Source: Symsagittifera roscoffensis (taxonomy: Eukaryota > Xenacoelomorpha > Acoela > Convolutidae). Taken from it: 64,000 nt of DNA. The position numbers were made by a program, and so were the translations under genes. The notes beneath the pieces were generated by a model. The model made no database searches. It had not been told where the DNA came from and saw only the letters and a list, made by a program, of their open reading frames with translations. Numbering within the stretch: position 1 is the stretch's first letter; each line of letters starts with the position of its first letter. This document shows positions 24,230 to 36,100 of this stretch, one piece after another. The stretch lies in assembly GCF_963678635.1 (NCBI RefSeq), contig NC_087066.1, positions 22,415,996 through 22,479,995 of the forward strand, given 5' to 3'.

Positions 24230-25640
24230 CAATAAAGCAAACAAAATGTTTGTTTGTCGAGAAAGTCGAGACTATCGAAACATATCAAATTTTGGTCGGG
24301 AAAATCGAAACATATTTGAATTGGGTCAACCAAATTCTAGTACTTTTTTGTTGCGTCGAGAAAGACGAAACATACCGAAATTTGGTCGAAAAGTAAACAT
24401 TTTTTATTAAATATCAGTTGAGACAGTAGAGAAACGCGAAACATATCGAAATATATCTGAAGTGGGTCAAGAAAGTCGAAACATATTTGAATTGGGTCAA
24501 CCAAATTCTAGTACTTTTTTGTTGCGTCGAGAAAGACTAAACATACCGAAATTTGGTCGAAAAGTAAACATTTTTTTTTAAATATCAGTTGAGACAGTAG
24601 AGAAACGCAAAACATATCGAAATATATCTGAAGTGGGTCAAGAAAGTCGAAACATATTTGAATTGGGTCAACCAAATTCTAGTACTTTTTTGTTGCGTCG
24701 AGAAAGACTAAACATACCGAAATTTGGTCGAAAAGTAAACATTTTTTTTTAAATATCAGTCGAGACAGTAGAGAAACGCGAAACATATCGAAATATATCT
24801 GAAGTGGGTCAAGAAAGTCGAAACATATTTGAATTGGGTCAACCAAATTCTAGTACTTTTTTGTTGCGTCGAGAAAGACTAAACATACCGAAATTTGGTC
24901 GAAAAGTAAACATTTTTTTTAAATATCAGTCGAGACAGTAGAGAAACGCGAAACATATCGAAATATATCTGAAGTGGGTCAAGAAAGTCGAAATATATTT
25001 GAATTGGGTCAACCAAATTCTAGTACTTTTTTGTTGCGTCGAGAAAGACTAAACATACCGAAATTTGGTCGAAAAGTAAACATTTTTTTTTAAATATCAG
25101 TCGAGACAGTAGAGAAACGCGAAACATATCGAAATATATCTGAAGTGGGTCAAGAAAGTCGAAACATATTTGAATTGGGTCAACCAAATTCTAGTACTTT
25201 TTTGTTGCGTCGAGAAAGACTAAACATACCGAAATTTGGTCGAAAAGTAAACATTTTTTTTAAATATCAGTCGAGACAGTAGAGAAACGCGAAACATATC
25301 GAAACATATCTGAAGTGGGTCAAGAAAGTCGAAACATATTTGAATTGGGTCAACCAAATTCTAGTACTTTTTTGTTGCGTCGAGAAAGACGAAACATACC
25401 GAAATTTGGTCAATTTCTAACAATTTTTTCATTCAAATATCAGCCGAGACAGTAGAGAAACGCGAAGCATATCGAAATATATCTGAAGTGGGTCGAGAAA
25501 GTCGAAACGTACCATAATTTAGTCGAGATGGTCAAAACATACCGGAATTTGGTCGAGACGGTCGAAATAGACCAAACTTTGGTCGAGAAAGTCGAGACAA
25601 GAATCGACCACCTCCAGCCGGGAACTTCGACGGCATGTAA
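24230..25640 (+). repeat. Minisatellite, ~171-bp unit, ~7 copies, built from ~30-bp modules
   Basis: GAGACAGTAGAGAAACGC recurs near 24420, 24591, 24761, 24931, 25102, 25272 and 25446, and CAAATTCTAGTACTTTTTTG recurs in step. Units are nearly identical. Inside the unit, and especially at the downstream edge (25500-25600), a shorter module of ~30 bp is seen (GGTCGAGAAAGTCGAAACAT and CCGAAATTT), suggesting the long unit arose from a simpler repeat. Partial open frames reflect the module being a multiple of three. Confidence 0.92.
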
Positions 25641-26127
25641 AACAGCGAGAGTTTATACCAGCTGCAATTATGAGCCGGCAAAAATTACGAAGCTGTTACA
25701 TAAAAATGGAATAGTCACAAACACTGGGTAAACTTAAACATAAATGACGTAAAAGTAAGCTGAATTGCACTATGCTCGGCTAATTTGGTCTCAGTGCAAC
25801 TCTCGGATGTTTTAAATACTCTGCTCAATTTCAGCTGGTTCAATTTTGGACTAGTTTTTGAGCAGTCGAATTTTGATGTTTTTGATTGTCAGTTCTTAAA
25901 ATGAAAGTCCAGCAGGACTCAGTCAACCTTTAAGAGAGTTTTTCTGTCAGTAATGAAATTAACCTTTTGATAGACAGATTATATATTGTTTTAAAAATTT
26001 TATTGCATATGCTGAGCATCAAACAAAATTGCAGGTGTTCACTAATTTTTATTTAATTTCTGAAAATAAGAAATCTGTTCAAAAAATACATGAGTGAAAT
26101 AATTTTTGAATTGTATTTTTTTGCTGC

Positions 26128-26372
26128 TGTGGTACTGCGACGGCAGTAGCCAATTAGACTATAAAGTATTATTACGTAATCTGTCGTAATGCCGACTCTG
26201 ACCAAGGTCAACCAAGATGCTTAGTCTAAAAGGTCATATTTTAGTCAGTGTGTTTATTCACTTAATAAGATTCATATGCTCCTTTCACATGCTACGAAAA
26301 AACCTTTTGTTCATACTAAATGAAATCAGTATTCCAGACACAATGCTTTTACTGAAACTAAGAAATACCACC
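26128..26372 (+). repeat. 5' LTR of the gypsy element
   Basis: Shares with 31681-31887 the series CGGCAGTAGCCAA, TTACGTAAT, TCGTAATGCCG / TTGTAATGCCG, GACCAAGGTCAACCA / GACCATGGTCAACCA and TTTTAGTCAGTGT. It is longer than the right LTR near its 3' end. Confidence 0.85.
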
Positions 26373-26389
26373 TGGCACAGGATGCAGAA

Positions 26390-27320
26390 TATGCCAGTCA
26401 GGAGAACATAACAGACCTAGGTATTCCCGTGTACTGGCCGTCGGCTTCAAATGATTCAGCAAGGTTGATCGAAACCTGGCTAGACCAATTCATGATGGCG
26501 GCAAAAGTAGAAAAAAAGTGGATCCACGCATAAATGTAGAACCACTATAAGCAGTTTTACCGGAACCTTTACCAAGGCTAGGATCACCAATCACAAGAAA
26601 CAGAACCTACCACTGCAGAAGTCGCAAGATTAGAAAGAGATAGGTTGGCAGAGAAAACGATCGAAGCAAGTAGAGAATGCGAAAATAAGCAGAAGAGTCA
26701 AGAAGTCGGACATCTTCTTCGCGGAAGTGCAGCAAAACCAATTATCACTTTTGTTTCTAGCATTGATGTCTGAAGGAAAGACGAGATCTGTTTCACTCAT
26801 GAAGAACGTTACGCTGCAAGACACTCTTGTATTTGAGGCCTTGGCACCAGACGAAGTGTTAAAAATGGGACAAAAGTTTGAACTAGCAAACAAGAATGCA
26901 ACATAGGCTTATCCGAAAAATAAGAGACAATCGGCATTTATTTCGAGCTGTCAGATCAGAACAAAGCAAGAGCTAACATTGAATATGCAAAATCGAAGAA
27001 ATAGAACGTCTAATCCTCCTAAATCGTTAGAGAACAAACAGGAATGACAATGATGTAACCAGGGCAGAGATAAGCGATAAAAAATCATTAGGTGCGGTAA
27101 AAAAACTCGATTGAAAACTACCCGGCAATGGGAAGTGAGTGTAAGAAATGCAAAAAACCAAATCTTTTTGCCAAAATATTCAAATCACAACAGGTAAAAG
27201 AGAAATTGGGGGACTCATCAGTAAACTCAAGGGCAGAATGTGATTTAGTCGAAAATACACACTTGTCAGAGGAGTTCGAAGTACTGGCCATAGAACAAAA
27301 AGAACTAGCCTAGATTGAGT
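26390..27320 (+). pseudogene. Gag-region remnant of the gypsy element
   Basis: Discontinuous plus-strand frames between the left LTR and the RT. Hydrophilic, lysine- and glutamate-rich stretches are visible, including one with two Cys residues (27128-27313, ECKKCKK). No complete CCHC zinc knuckle survives. The assignment rests mainly on position. Confidence 0.45.
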
Positions 27321-27393
27321 CTTACTTGTCCGAACAATTAGAGGCAATAAATCTACAAAAAAAACCTGTCCAAATCAAAGAGACTTTTACAGT

Positions 27394-28200
27394 ATGAGGA
27401 GTAAAAACCGAGAGCTTCTAGACTATAACTGCTTAAAATCTTTAAAAATTTTTGTACGAAAACGGGTATCAAAAAATCAAATCGAAATTTATAATTCCAC
27501 TATGCCCAATTCAGGAAAAGAGCATTCATTTCGCAATACATATCCAACAAAAAATCAAATAGAGATAGAACAATTGTTAGCAGAGGAGCATATACAAAAG
27601 CTCGACAAATGTACTAGCCACTGTTTTGTCGCACCATTTGTTATTACAGTTAGGCCGGATGACACAATAAAAGTGGCACTCAAGGCAACACTCATCAGTG
27701 GACAGTTTCATAAGAATAAATATCAGATGCCGAAAGTGGACGAACTACTAGATAGACGGGAATAGACAAAGTGTCACAGAAAAAAGTGATATATTGCACT
27801 TTTCAGTTTTGGATCTCAAATATGCATACAGTCAAGTCAAACTAGCTACAGAAAGAACCAATCCATGTAAGTTTCACTTCGTTGGGGGATACGCTACCGG
27901 GCAATACCGCTTTCTGATTGATTTTTATGGTTTGGCCGACATGCTGGCAGAGTTCCACACGGCGGTGAATCGTACCCCAGACGAAACAAAAAATAGTTTC
28001 TGTTTTTAGGTAGTCAAAAGAGGATGAAGATGAACATATCCGGTTAGTAGAAACCGTCATGAAAAGGTTAAACGGCACACACTTAACATTAAAAGCATCA
28101 AAATGTGAAACTTCATCTATCATAATTAATAAGCACCAGATATCAATTGACGGGGTAATAGCAAAAAAATCGAAAACTGAAATTATCTAGAAAAATAATT
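27394..28200 (+). pseudogene. Reverse transcriptase remnant, catalytic box deleted
   Basis: The first segment (27394-27765) carries the entry into the RT domain (CTSHCFVAPFVITVRPDDT and KYQMPKVDELLD). The second (27794-28009) has the strongly conserved VLDLKYAYSQVKL block and PCKFHFVGGYATGQYRF. The frame then breaks where the YxDD active-site box belongs: TTCTGTTTT runs straight into a stop and the downstream VVK block. A decayed LVETVMKRLNGTHLTLKASK segment follows. Together these follow the Ty3/gypsy RT order; the enzyme cannot be active. Confidence 0.8.
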
Positions 28201-28249
28201 CATCCAAAAATACTCAAACTGCTGAGATCGTTTTTAAGTATAAATTACC

Positions 28250-29010
28250 AAACGAAACACAAACTTTACATAGCCGTCATGACAGAAGATCTGAGACTAT
28301 TTTTGAAAGAAGAAAACGAGAAATAAGGTATGAAAAAATAGGAGAACTGGTGTAAAAGTTCAGTTGGACGGCGGCAAAAGCAGAAATTTCTGAACTTTTT
28401 TTAGAAAGCCGTGGTCAATAAATCTTATTTCTTGTATTACAGCGCAACGAGCGATACGAGAATAAAACGCGATGCAAGCCACGAGGGCTTAGGGACTACT
28501 CTAGAACAGAGGACAGACTTCGGCGAATGGGTCCCAAAGTTTTTTACATCACGTTATCCTAAGATACAAGAAAAAAAAATCAATCAATGAAGAAGAGCTG
28601 CTAGCAAATGTATGGACAACAGATAGATTCAAACACTATATTATGGGAAAAAATACCATTGGTACAGACCATCAAATTTATTATCAGCATTAGTAGCAAA
28701 CAGGGCTAAAAAAAACTTATCAGTCCAGATTGACTAGATGGGTTGATCGATTGTTGCGTTTTCAATTTCAAATCATACATCTACCTGGAAAAGAACAGGG
28801 TATTACAGATTACCTTTCCAGGGACCCGTCCGTGGACCCGTTACAAAAGGCAGATTATGACAAAAAAGTCTCAGTCGAGTCAATCTACAGGTTCTATGAA
28901 GCGTTAGGATGCATTACAATTCCACCAAAAGAACGCAAGGGGTACAAACCAAAAGACAACAATTTCGAAGATACATTGCTCGAATTACATCATTATGACT
29001 GTTAGAAAAA
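28250..29010 (+). pseudogene. RNase H / connection remnant
   Basis: Around 28465-28560 a frame reads DASHEGLGTTLEQ followed by FTSRYPK, the RNase H start with its first acidic residue. At 28730-29005 a longer open stretch reads TRWVDRLLRFQFQIIHLPGK then DYLSRDPSVDP, the typical end of the Ty3/gypsy RNase H domain. Stops separate the two. Confidence 0.75.
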
Positions 29011-29550
29011 CAAAACGAAACTCGAGCGGAACGAAAAAGGATTCGCTAGAAATGGAACTAAGCAAAGTCGAAACACTTTCTCACATATCTGCAATAGCAT
29101 TCAATCGGTTAAAACGATGGATTCATCGCAAAAAGAAAAGGGACCACCATTTTCTCAGAAGCTTACACAAGTCGAGTGCAGTCATAAAAACAGACGATGT
29201 AGAAGCATATGGAAGCTCGCCGAGGCAAGAAAAGTCGAACAGTGGTAAAGTAACTAAAACAAACTCTCCAATAAAAATCAGGTATAACTCGCCTTTAATG
29301 AATTTCAAAGCCAATCAGCCCACTTGGGTCGCAAATTCAAACTCAATTGCTGAATTGATGCAAGAACCAGTCACGGAGGAACATGGTACAACATCGCAGC
29401 CAGTGAGGCTAGTGTCTGAGACAGATTTTGATCAGATGCATAACATCAATAACAGCCCACAGAAGCAGAACAGGGTCAAATTATTTGGAAATTAAAAGAC
29501 ATCTCGTTTCAACCAGAAGACGTTGAACAAGAGGTAGCAGTACAAAGCAG
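29011..29550 (+). pseudogene. Linker region of gypsy pol, unrecognised
   Basis: An open frame of ~166 codons (28995-29495) lies between RNase H and integrase. It is Ser/Lys/Asn-rich and has no motif I recognise. Its place suggests a pol linker or an element-specific ORF that happens to remain open. Confidence 0.4.
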
Positions 29551-29559
29551 TGTCATCTA

Positions 29560-30480
29560 CAGCCTTACCCAGTAGACAGATACCAACTGTCACAACAGCT
29601 GCGAACAGAGGCGATGAACAAACTGGACAAGATTTCAGATAAAATTCTGCTCGCAGAGCTCATCTCAGAAGCCACTAGACTGGACAGAGTCAGACGCGCC
29701 ATTGAGATAAATGACAAAAAGGATTCGAGTGATAGAGCCACATAGAACCAGATGAGAGTAGCCAATAACTGTATGTTAGCGGACAACAAACTGGCGGTGC
29801 CAGAAAAGCTGAGGAAATTAGTGACTACTTCTGTTTGTCACATATGCACAAAGACATCGTTATATAACAACGCAGGGGTTGTACTAGATTTAGGAAGGAC
29901 AAATAATATTTACTTCCAAAAAAAACTTGTCAAAACCGCTGTCGCTGTTAATACAGCCCGATCAGTTTACGTGGGGCTAATCAAAACAACGCGGGACTAA
30001 TCTAAACTACGCGGAGCTAATCAAAGCAAACCATGGAAAGATAAACACCTAAGGTAGCGATAGATCATTTCTCAAAATCTTTGTTGGTGAAAATGACAAA
30101 ATTGACCGGTAGCAATTTTTCGGTTAAGATTTTAAGAAGCTATATAGATACAAACGGAATACCGGAAACAATTAGAATAGACTAACCCTCTGGGTTCAAG
30201 GGTAAACGAACGAAAAAATTTTGGCGCAGAATATAACATCAAGCATATCTTCTGCCCACTAGGTGACCATCGAAGACAGGGTATGGTTGAATGGTCAATC
30301 CAATTGATAAAAAAACAAATGGGACTGACTTATGCTCTTGAAAGAAATTGTCCCGTTGATCAAATCAAACTTGAGCACGAAAATCAAGGAAAAGTTTGTT
30401 TTGATCGTGAAAAAAGAAATAACAAACAGAAAATTGGTAGATGCTCGAATTGACCCGTGAGAATGCCGGGCTAAAGACAT
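29560..30480 (+). pseudogene. Integrase remnant of the gypsy element
   Basis: A His/Cys segment (VCHICTKTSLYNN) at ~29836-29875 suits the zinc-binding end. A broken frame at ~30050-30185 then reads AIDHFSKSLLVKM and GIPETIRID, which fits the integrase core around its first and second acidic residues. Stops and shifts occur throughout. Confidence 0.7.
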
Positions 30481-31667
30481 CCATAAACGACAACCATAAC
30501 TATGAAAAAGGGATCTGTTTACAGAAAATCAGATATAACAATTGCAAGAGGAGATCTAATAGAAATCAAAAACAGTGCAAAAACAAAGAGGAACTGAAGC
30601 AGAATCGACGATGGAAATGGAAAACACGTTAACCGACTCAGATTCGGTTGATAAAATCACAGAGGTATTCCTGAAAGACCCGTTTGTAAGAGACTTTCAA
30701 CAAAATCAAACCGTAGTGACATCAAAAGACAACGAAACAGACGGAGGAATAAACATGGGCTCACATAAAGCCAAATAAAGGAGGGCCACAGAATGGAGGG
30801 CCCGACCAAAAGCACATCAACTCCATCGGAGAAACAACTAAAGCTATCGGATTAGAAAGGTACAAAACTAGAAGCGATCGCAAACGCAGAAAAAAGATTG
30901 AGAGGAAGCTGGAACAAGCAAGCCGGAAAGGAAGACCAACCAACGCATCAACGCCACTGGATCGGCGCGACAAAGAAGCGACGATAAAACGTATATCAAA
31001 AAAACAATGTCTTCAGGAAAAATCCTACAAGAACTTGAAAATGATAAAACTACCCATGACGAACGGCTAGAATTGGCGGAACATATCATCAAAAGAGGCA
31101 TAGAGAAGACACTCAAGAAGATCTCCCTTAAGAACAGTCTTCAGCGGATTTAGTCAGACAAACTGGCGGAATTGTCGCCGAAATCTTCGGAAACTGCTGA
31201 GGAAACTATGAGAGCAGAAGAAACTGGGATTCCCTTAGAATGATGGCAGCGGTGGAAGACGTGAGAAGAAGAATAAGCAGCCGGTCTGATGCAGGAATCC
31301 AGTAAAACATTCAGTGAAAACGTTAGAGGAAGAACCACCGGAGGAGGAAGCAATGTCGGAGAAACTGAAACGAGCGTCACCTGAAGCATATAGAACAGAA
31401 CTGGCAACAAGAAATCCTCCAAGAGACTCAGTTGAGCATCTTTTCCGGTTAAGTATTTATTCACGTTGAATTCGGGCAGAGGGTACTAGCGTTAGACGAT
31501 GGGTGGCCGGGCTAGAGGAAAACACGAACAAGATAAAGAAAAGAGAGCGAGTGAAATAAAAAGGAACCCAAACAACATTTCTAATCTAAGACTCGTTGGC
31601 GAAAATTGAGATTCAAACTCATATGATATTATAAAGAAAAAACTTTTTTAGGGAGTAAAAAAATCTT
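30481..31667 (+). pseudogene. 3' region of the gypsy element, charged remnant frames
   Basis: Several short, lysine- and glutamate-rich frames on the plus strand (for example near 30575-30778 and 31005-31150, with SSGKILQELENDKTTHDERL) lie between integrase and the polypurine tract. They may be the integrase C-terminus or an additional ORF; no envelope-like features are seen. Confidence 0.4.
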
Positions 31668-31680
31668 GGAAAACGGGAAG

Positions 31681-31887
31681 TGTGGTAGTGCTACGGCAGT
31701 AGCCAAATAGTCTGTGAAGTATTGTTACGTAATATGTTGTAATGCCGGCCCCGACCATGGTCAACCATGATGCCTGAAAGGTCAGTTTTTAGTCAGTGTA
31801 TTAATTTACTGAATAAGATTGATATGCTATTTCACACATTCAGAGAGTTTTTTCCTTTTTAATGAGATCAAACTGAGAGATACCACA
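31681..31887 (+). repeat. 3' LTR of the gypsy element
   Basis: TGTGGTAGTGCTACGGCAGT start and GAGATACCACA end. Directly preceded by the purine tract. Confidence 0.85.
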
Positions 31888-32522
31888 GTTGCCATTGGTA
31901 ATAACAATTTCCTAGTTTGGTTTTACTTCAGTTCTTAGAACTAACTTAAGGTCATTCCTGGTTATCTCAAAGTTTTTCCTCGTTCAATTTTTTGTAACTT
32001 TTTTTGGTTATTGCAAATCTTTTAAAATTCTAAGCTGATTTTTGTGCTTTTAAAAATTTTCGTTTCCAGTATCATTTTTTTTCAGTTTTTTAGAATTCAT
32101 CTGTAAAAAATAAAGACTATACCAACAGATTTTGTTTGCGATGGTATTGACTAAAATTATAGTTTAAGCCTTTTACTTTATAGAACCCATAAACTACATC
32201 CGCTCTGTGTATAATTTAAAAGTTAATACGGAAGCGCAAGTAATGAAAGCGCCTTTTTTCACGCAAGGTATCTTTTGAAGATCATTGCGCAGAAAAAGGT
32301 TTCATTTTAAAGATTTCGCGGTCAAGATGTCTTCTTTTTGTAAGAAACTTATATGTTACTGTCCGGCTAAATATGAGATTTTGAAATTTTTTTGTTTTGT
32401 CTGATTTGTTTCGGCAAACTTTTTTATACAATATGAGACTTCCACATTTTACGAAGCTGCCTGAGTAACTTTTTTGTTATTGAGATCATTTGATCTTTTT
32501 CTATCATTTAACCAAAATGCTC
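31888..32522. other. AT-rich spacer, no gene seen
   Basis: No exon, RNA gene or terminal repeat supported. Confidence 0.45.
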
Positions 32523-32900
32523 TCGTTCCGACGGTTGAAAATGGGGAGGAACTTTGTATTCAGGTGTGTTTTAGTTTTTTTTTCTTTTTTTTTCCACTAA
32601 AAACCAGCTGCCACAAATAACCATCGGACTAGATTGAGTGATATATCATCATAAAGCGCTTTCAGTCGTGATTCGAACGACATCAAAAAATTTTTCCCGG
32701 TGTTGAGAAAAACCGGTTTAAAATTTTAGATTTTTCGTCTAATTTCGAGCGATTGCGAAGGCTTACTTTAGCTTATTTATGCTTAATTTAAGCCTTGAAA
32801 ATTTAATCTTACTCTAATCAACTTAGCTTTTGGTGTTTGGGGTTTTTTAAGACTGGTCGGAACATTCTGTGCTACTTGCGCAGTAACCGGTTATCTTTGT
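32523..32900 (+). mobile_element. K-family element (second Helentron-like family)
   Basis: Starts CGTTCCGACGGTTGAAAATG and ends GGTCGGAACATTCTG, TGCTACTTGCGCAGTAACC, GGTTATCTTTGT. It shares the GTTCCGAC/GTCGGAAC subterminal inverted repeat with the H family but has a different 3' hairpin (CTGTGC-TACTT-GCGCAG). The internal TTTCAGTCGTGATTCGAACG block is shared with the copy at 46750-47248. It lies ~230 bp upstream of the receptor gene's start codon. Confidence 0.72.
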
Positions 32901-33134
32901 AGTAAACTTTGTGTTTTGACAGTTCTCTCTGAACGAATATGATATAACTAACAAAAACAATCAACTGATTTTTACTATTGGTCAATAAACCAAACCCGTA
33001 TGTTTTCTAGTTTTTTAAATTTACAATTTAAGGATTATATTGTCTGAAAAATACTTCATTTTAGTTTTTTCTGTCAAATGAACAAGTGTAAAGCATTTTG
33101 ATTTTTCTGTGGGAATAGACATAATTGTTCTTTC

Positions 33135-36100
33135 ATGGAGAACACAACCACATCTGATCCAGAAATGGAGATTGTTCGTCCCAATCAAAACGTAATTATG
33201 GTAGCGTCAGCCATCGCCATTTTCGCAGGTCTTTCTCAATTCATTGTCATTGTAATATCGCGTGGTCTTTCGGAGAACTTTTCGGCCAAGACGTTTCTGT
33301 TGGTGCAGGCGGTGGCTGAGATTGCAAAACAGACGGTGTTTATCAGCTATGCAGCATGTGCAGTGATTGGTGAGTCTATGAATGAGCAAAAAAGACAGAT
33401 GAAAACTCATTCGTTGATATATGTCAAACTATTGGCAGTCACAAAAACATTTGAAACCAAGGAAGATCTACTACTAATTACAAAAAAAAACAATAACTTT
33501 ATTTGACGAAAAGCAGCAATCTACACAACTTTCGTAAGTTTATTTCATATATTTTATTATATTTATTGCAACATCAAGGCGCAATTTAATTACCAAGCTC
33601 TCAAAAAACAATATGAAGGCCCAATTTTACATAAATTTCTGAGCGGCAGGCTAAATAAAAACCATGCCAAAAGGACGTGAAAAATCATGCCGTTTGCTAT
33701 TAAAGTCTTAGAAAATGTTTTAAAATGAATTTTCTAAAATTACTTGTAATTCTACTTTTTTGTAAATCTACCTTTTTGACGTAGGAAAGAAGCTCTGTCT
33801 GCGTGAAGCGTCCCAACTAGCTTGTCAAGCGACTAATCACTTCGTCTTTGTGCTCGTTCTGCTGCCTGACTGGATGGCACTCATTGTGGCTGTGGACAGA
33901 TTCATCGCTGTGAAACATGGAGTCTGGTACAAGGAACACTGCTCCACGCGATCAGCATGGTACCCAGTTGGTCAGTAATCAGAAAATTTTAGTACCAGGT
34001 CTTATGTTTTGGTTTTCGTTGCAATAACTAACTTTTGAACGCAAGGTTTTAAAAACAGCTTTTCAAAAATTTACGTTTACAAAATTCTCAGTGGCTTTGA
34101 AAATTTCTTTGCCACTATAATGCAAAAAATTTTGGAAAATTTAGAATAATTTTTTAGAAGCAGGGTGACAATAAGACAAAAAAAATAAAAATACAAACTT
34201 TTCTATCATAAAATTTTGTTTACCCTAGACTTGTTTTTACCCTAAAACTTCTTTTCGGATAACCATCTTTTACTTGAGTAGAACTTAGATCTTTTTTAAA
34301 CAAGGCTAGAAAAACAAAACAAGACTTTTCATATCAAAGAGAGAAATTTAGATGTTCTGACTGCCCGGTTAAACTGTTTTGGCGCAAACTTTAGGTTATA
34401 TCGAAACTTTTATTTTACTGCCCAACAGCCACAATGTTATAGTAAAAGTTAAAGTAATTAATTTGAATCATAAAAGGAAACAAGACTGCTTGTATCAGGG
34501 CAACGCCCTGAACATTCTGACTGCCTTGTAAGGTCTATGGGGCATATATAGCATGAAAAAATCAAATGCAATAAAATAATTTTTTATTTTGAGGTTTTTC
34601 GTGAAAATTATCCCCCCGCACGACACATTAAGTACAAAGTGATAGATTTCGCTCCTAGTAACAAATAAATTATGGCATATAAGCTTTCTTCAACAAATTT
34701 GGAACAATTTATAAGACAGCTTACATCTCCGATTACGCGTCAATAGAGCAATTCGTTACAGAAGTCGGAATAGTATTTTGACCAATAATTTTCTTCAAAT
34801 CAAATCGGAATAACTCTGAGTGCTTCAAGATTTTAATTTGCTTCAAAATCGTATTTTGCGTTTTAACTTTGATCCTTATATGTTAATACTTCAAAACTTA
34901 TTCAAAATTGCTCAAAATATGGCAAACCAGTAATTTTCAAACTTTCATAAACAATCATTCTTTGGTTGCGTGATAGTTTGCCACGCCATCGTAATTTGCG
35001 TTTACACTTTCATCAAAATCGGTTTTCAAAGCTTGCTTAAAACATTTCAGAACCTGGAATAATGGCAACTTTCGTAAGCCAATAAGTTACCGGCAAGTTT
35101 GCTCAAATCTTTGGGCGAAGTTTTGGATATTCCTTTTGCCCTGAAAACAATCTCAAATATTTTTGTGTTTGAATGTTTCAAATAAACAATTTGAACTATT
35201 TGATATTCGTCATTTAACAGTTGAAACAAATTAATTAAATTAAAATTCAAGATTTGGAACAATTATAAAAATTGCTTTTCGCTTGAATCTATAACGATTG
35301 ATGATGGGAAAAATTACTTGTACTTTTTAAATTGCTCTGATGCATGTATGTGTATGTCCGAGTGCTACTTTTTATACTGACTATCGACTGGTCACTGCAT
35401 TTAGACTACCAAACAAAAACAGTTAACTAATGAGCCGAGCAAAAACTGGATTCAGTGACTTCTACGCAATTTTTTTTCGCATTTTGTTTCAATCGTATTG
35501 CTAGAGATGAACATTGTTTTTATCAAAAAATCTTGGAGTTCATTCAATGTTTCAGCTCCATTGAATTGAGTAAATAAACCATGACAAAATTGTTTTGAGA
35601 TGCCACCAAATTAGCGAATTTTCAATAAGTAAATGACTTGTTACACTAGACTATAACAATTATTGTTCCGATTTTCCGCTTTCGAAACTTTTTTGAATTT
35701 TCTATACCATCTGAAAAAAAATTAAGTTCAACTTTAAAAAAATTATGTTTCATCTTTGATCATTTTTACAAAATTATGTGGGCTAGAAAGTTGTCAGCTT
35801 GGCGAATTGGGACAGTGACTACTTTTCTATTTGTTTCTAATAATAAATTGTTTAATAAACGCTCAAGCTCAAAAATTGTTTCCAACTAATTTGAAGCAAA
35901 AAAATAGCGTGTTACTAGACACTAATGACATCATATGGTAATTTGAATAGCACATTTTTAACATAAAAATCTGAAAAGTTTTTTTTCGTATAAACAATTA
36001 ATTTTTGCGGTAAAACTGAATTAATGTTAGAATAACGGTCTCTCAGAATATTCAAGACTTCGCCTTAAAACGGTTCTGTTGTGATATAATTACATTGTAT

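Larger units (their letters stand above)
26128..31887 (+). mobile_element. Ty3/gypsy-type LTR retrotransposon, complete outline, inactive
   Basis: Both LTRs are present (26128-26372 and 31681-31887), starting TGTGGTA and the right one ending TACCACA. The left LTR is followed at once by TGGCACAGGATGCAG, a plausible primer-binding site, and the right one is preceded by a purine tract (GGAAAACGGGAAG, 31668-31680). Flanks GCTGC (left) and GTTGC (right) could be a 5-bp target duplication with one change. Inside, in order, are a gag-like region, RT, RNase H and integrase-core remnants on the plus strand, all broken by stops and frameshifts. LTR divergence, including a ~35-bp length difference, points to an old insertion. 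Confidence 0.88.

Noticed and set aside
24199-25731. Repeat-protein reading of the 171-bp minisatellite
   Set aside because: The 30-bp modules make short open frames, but the 171-bp units carry stops and length changes, so no continuous repeat protein exists.
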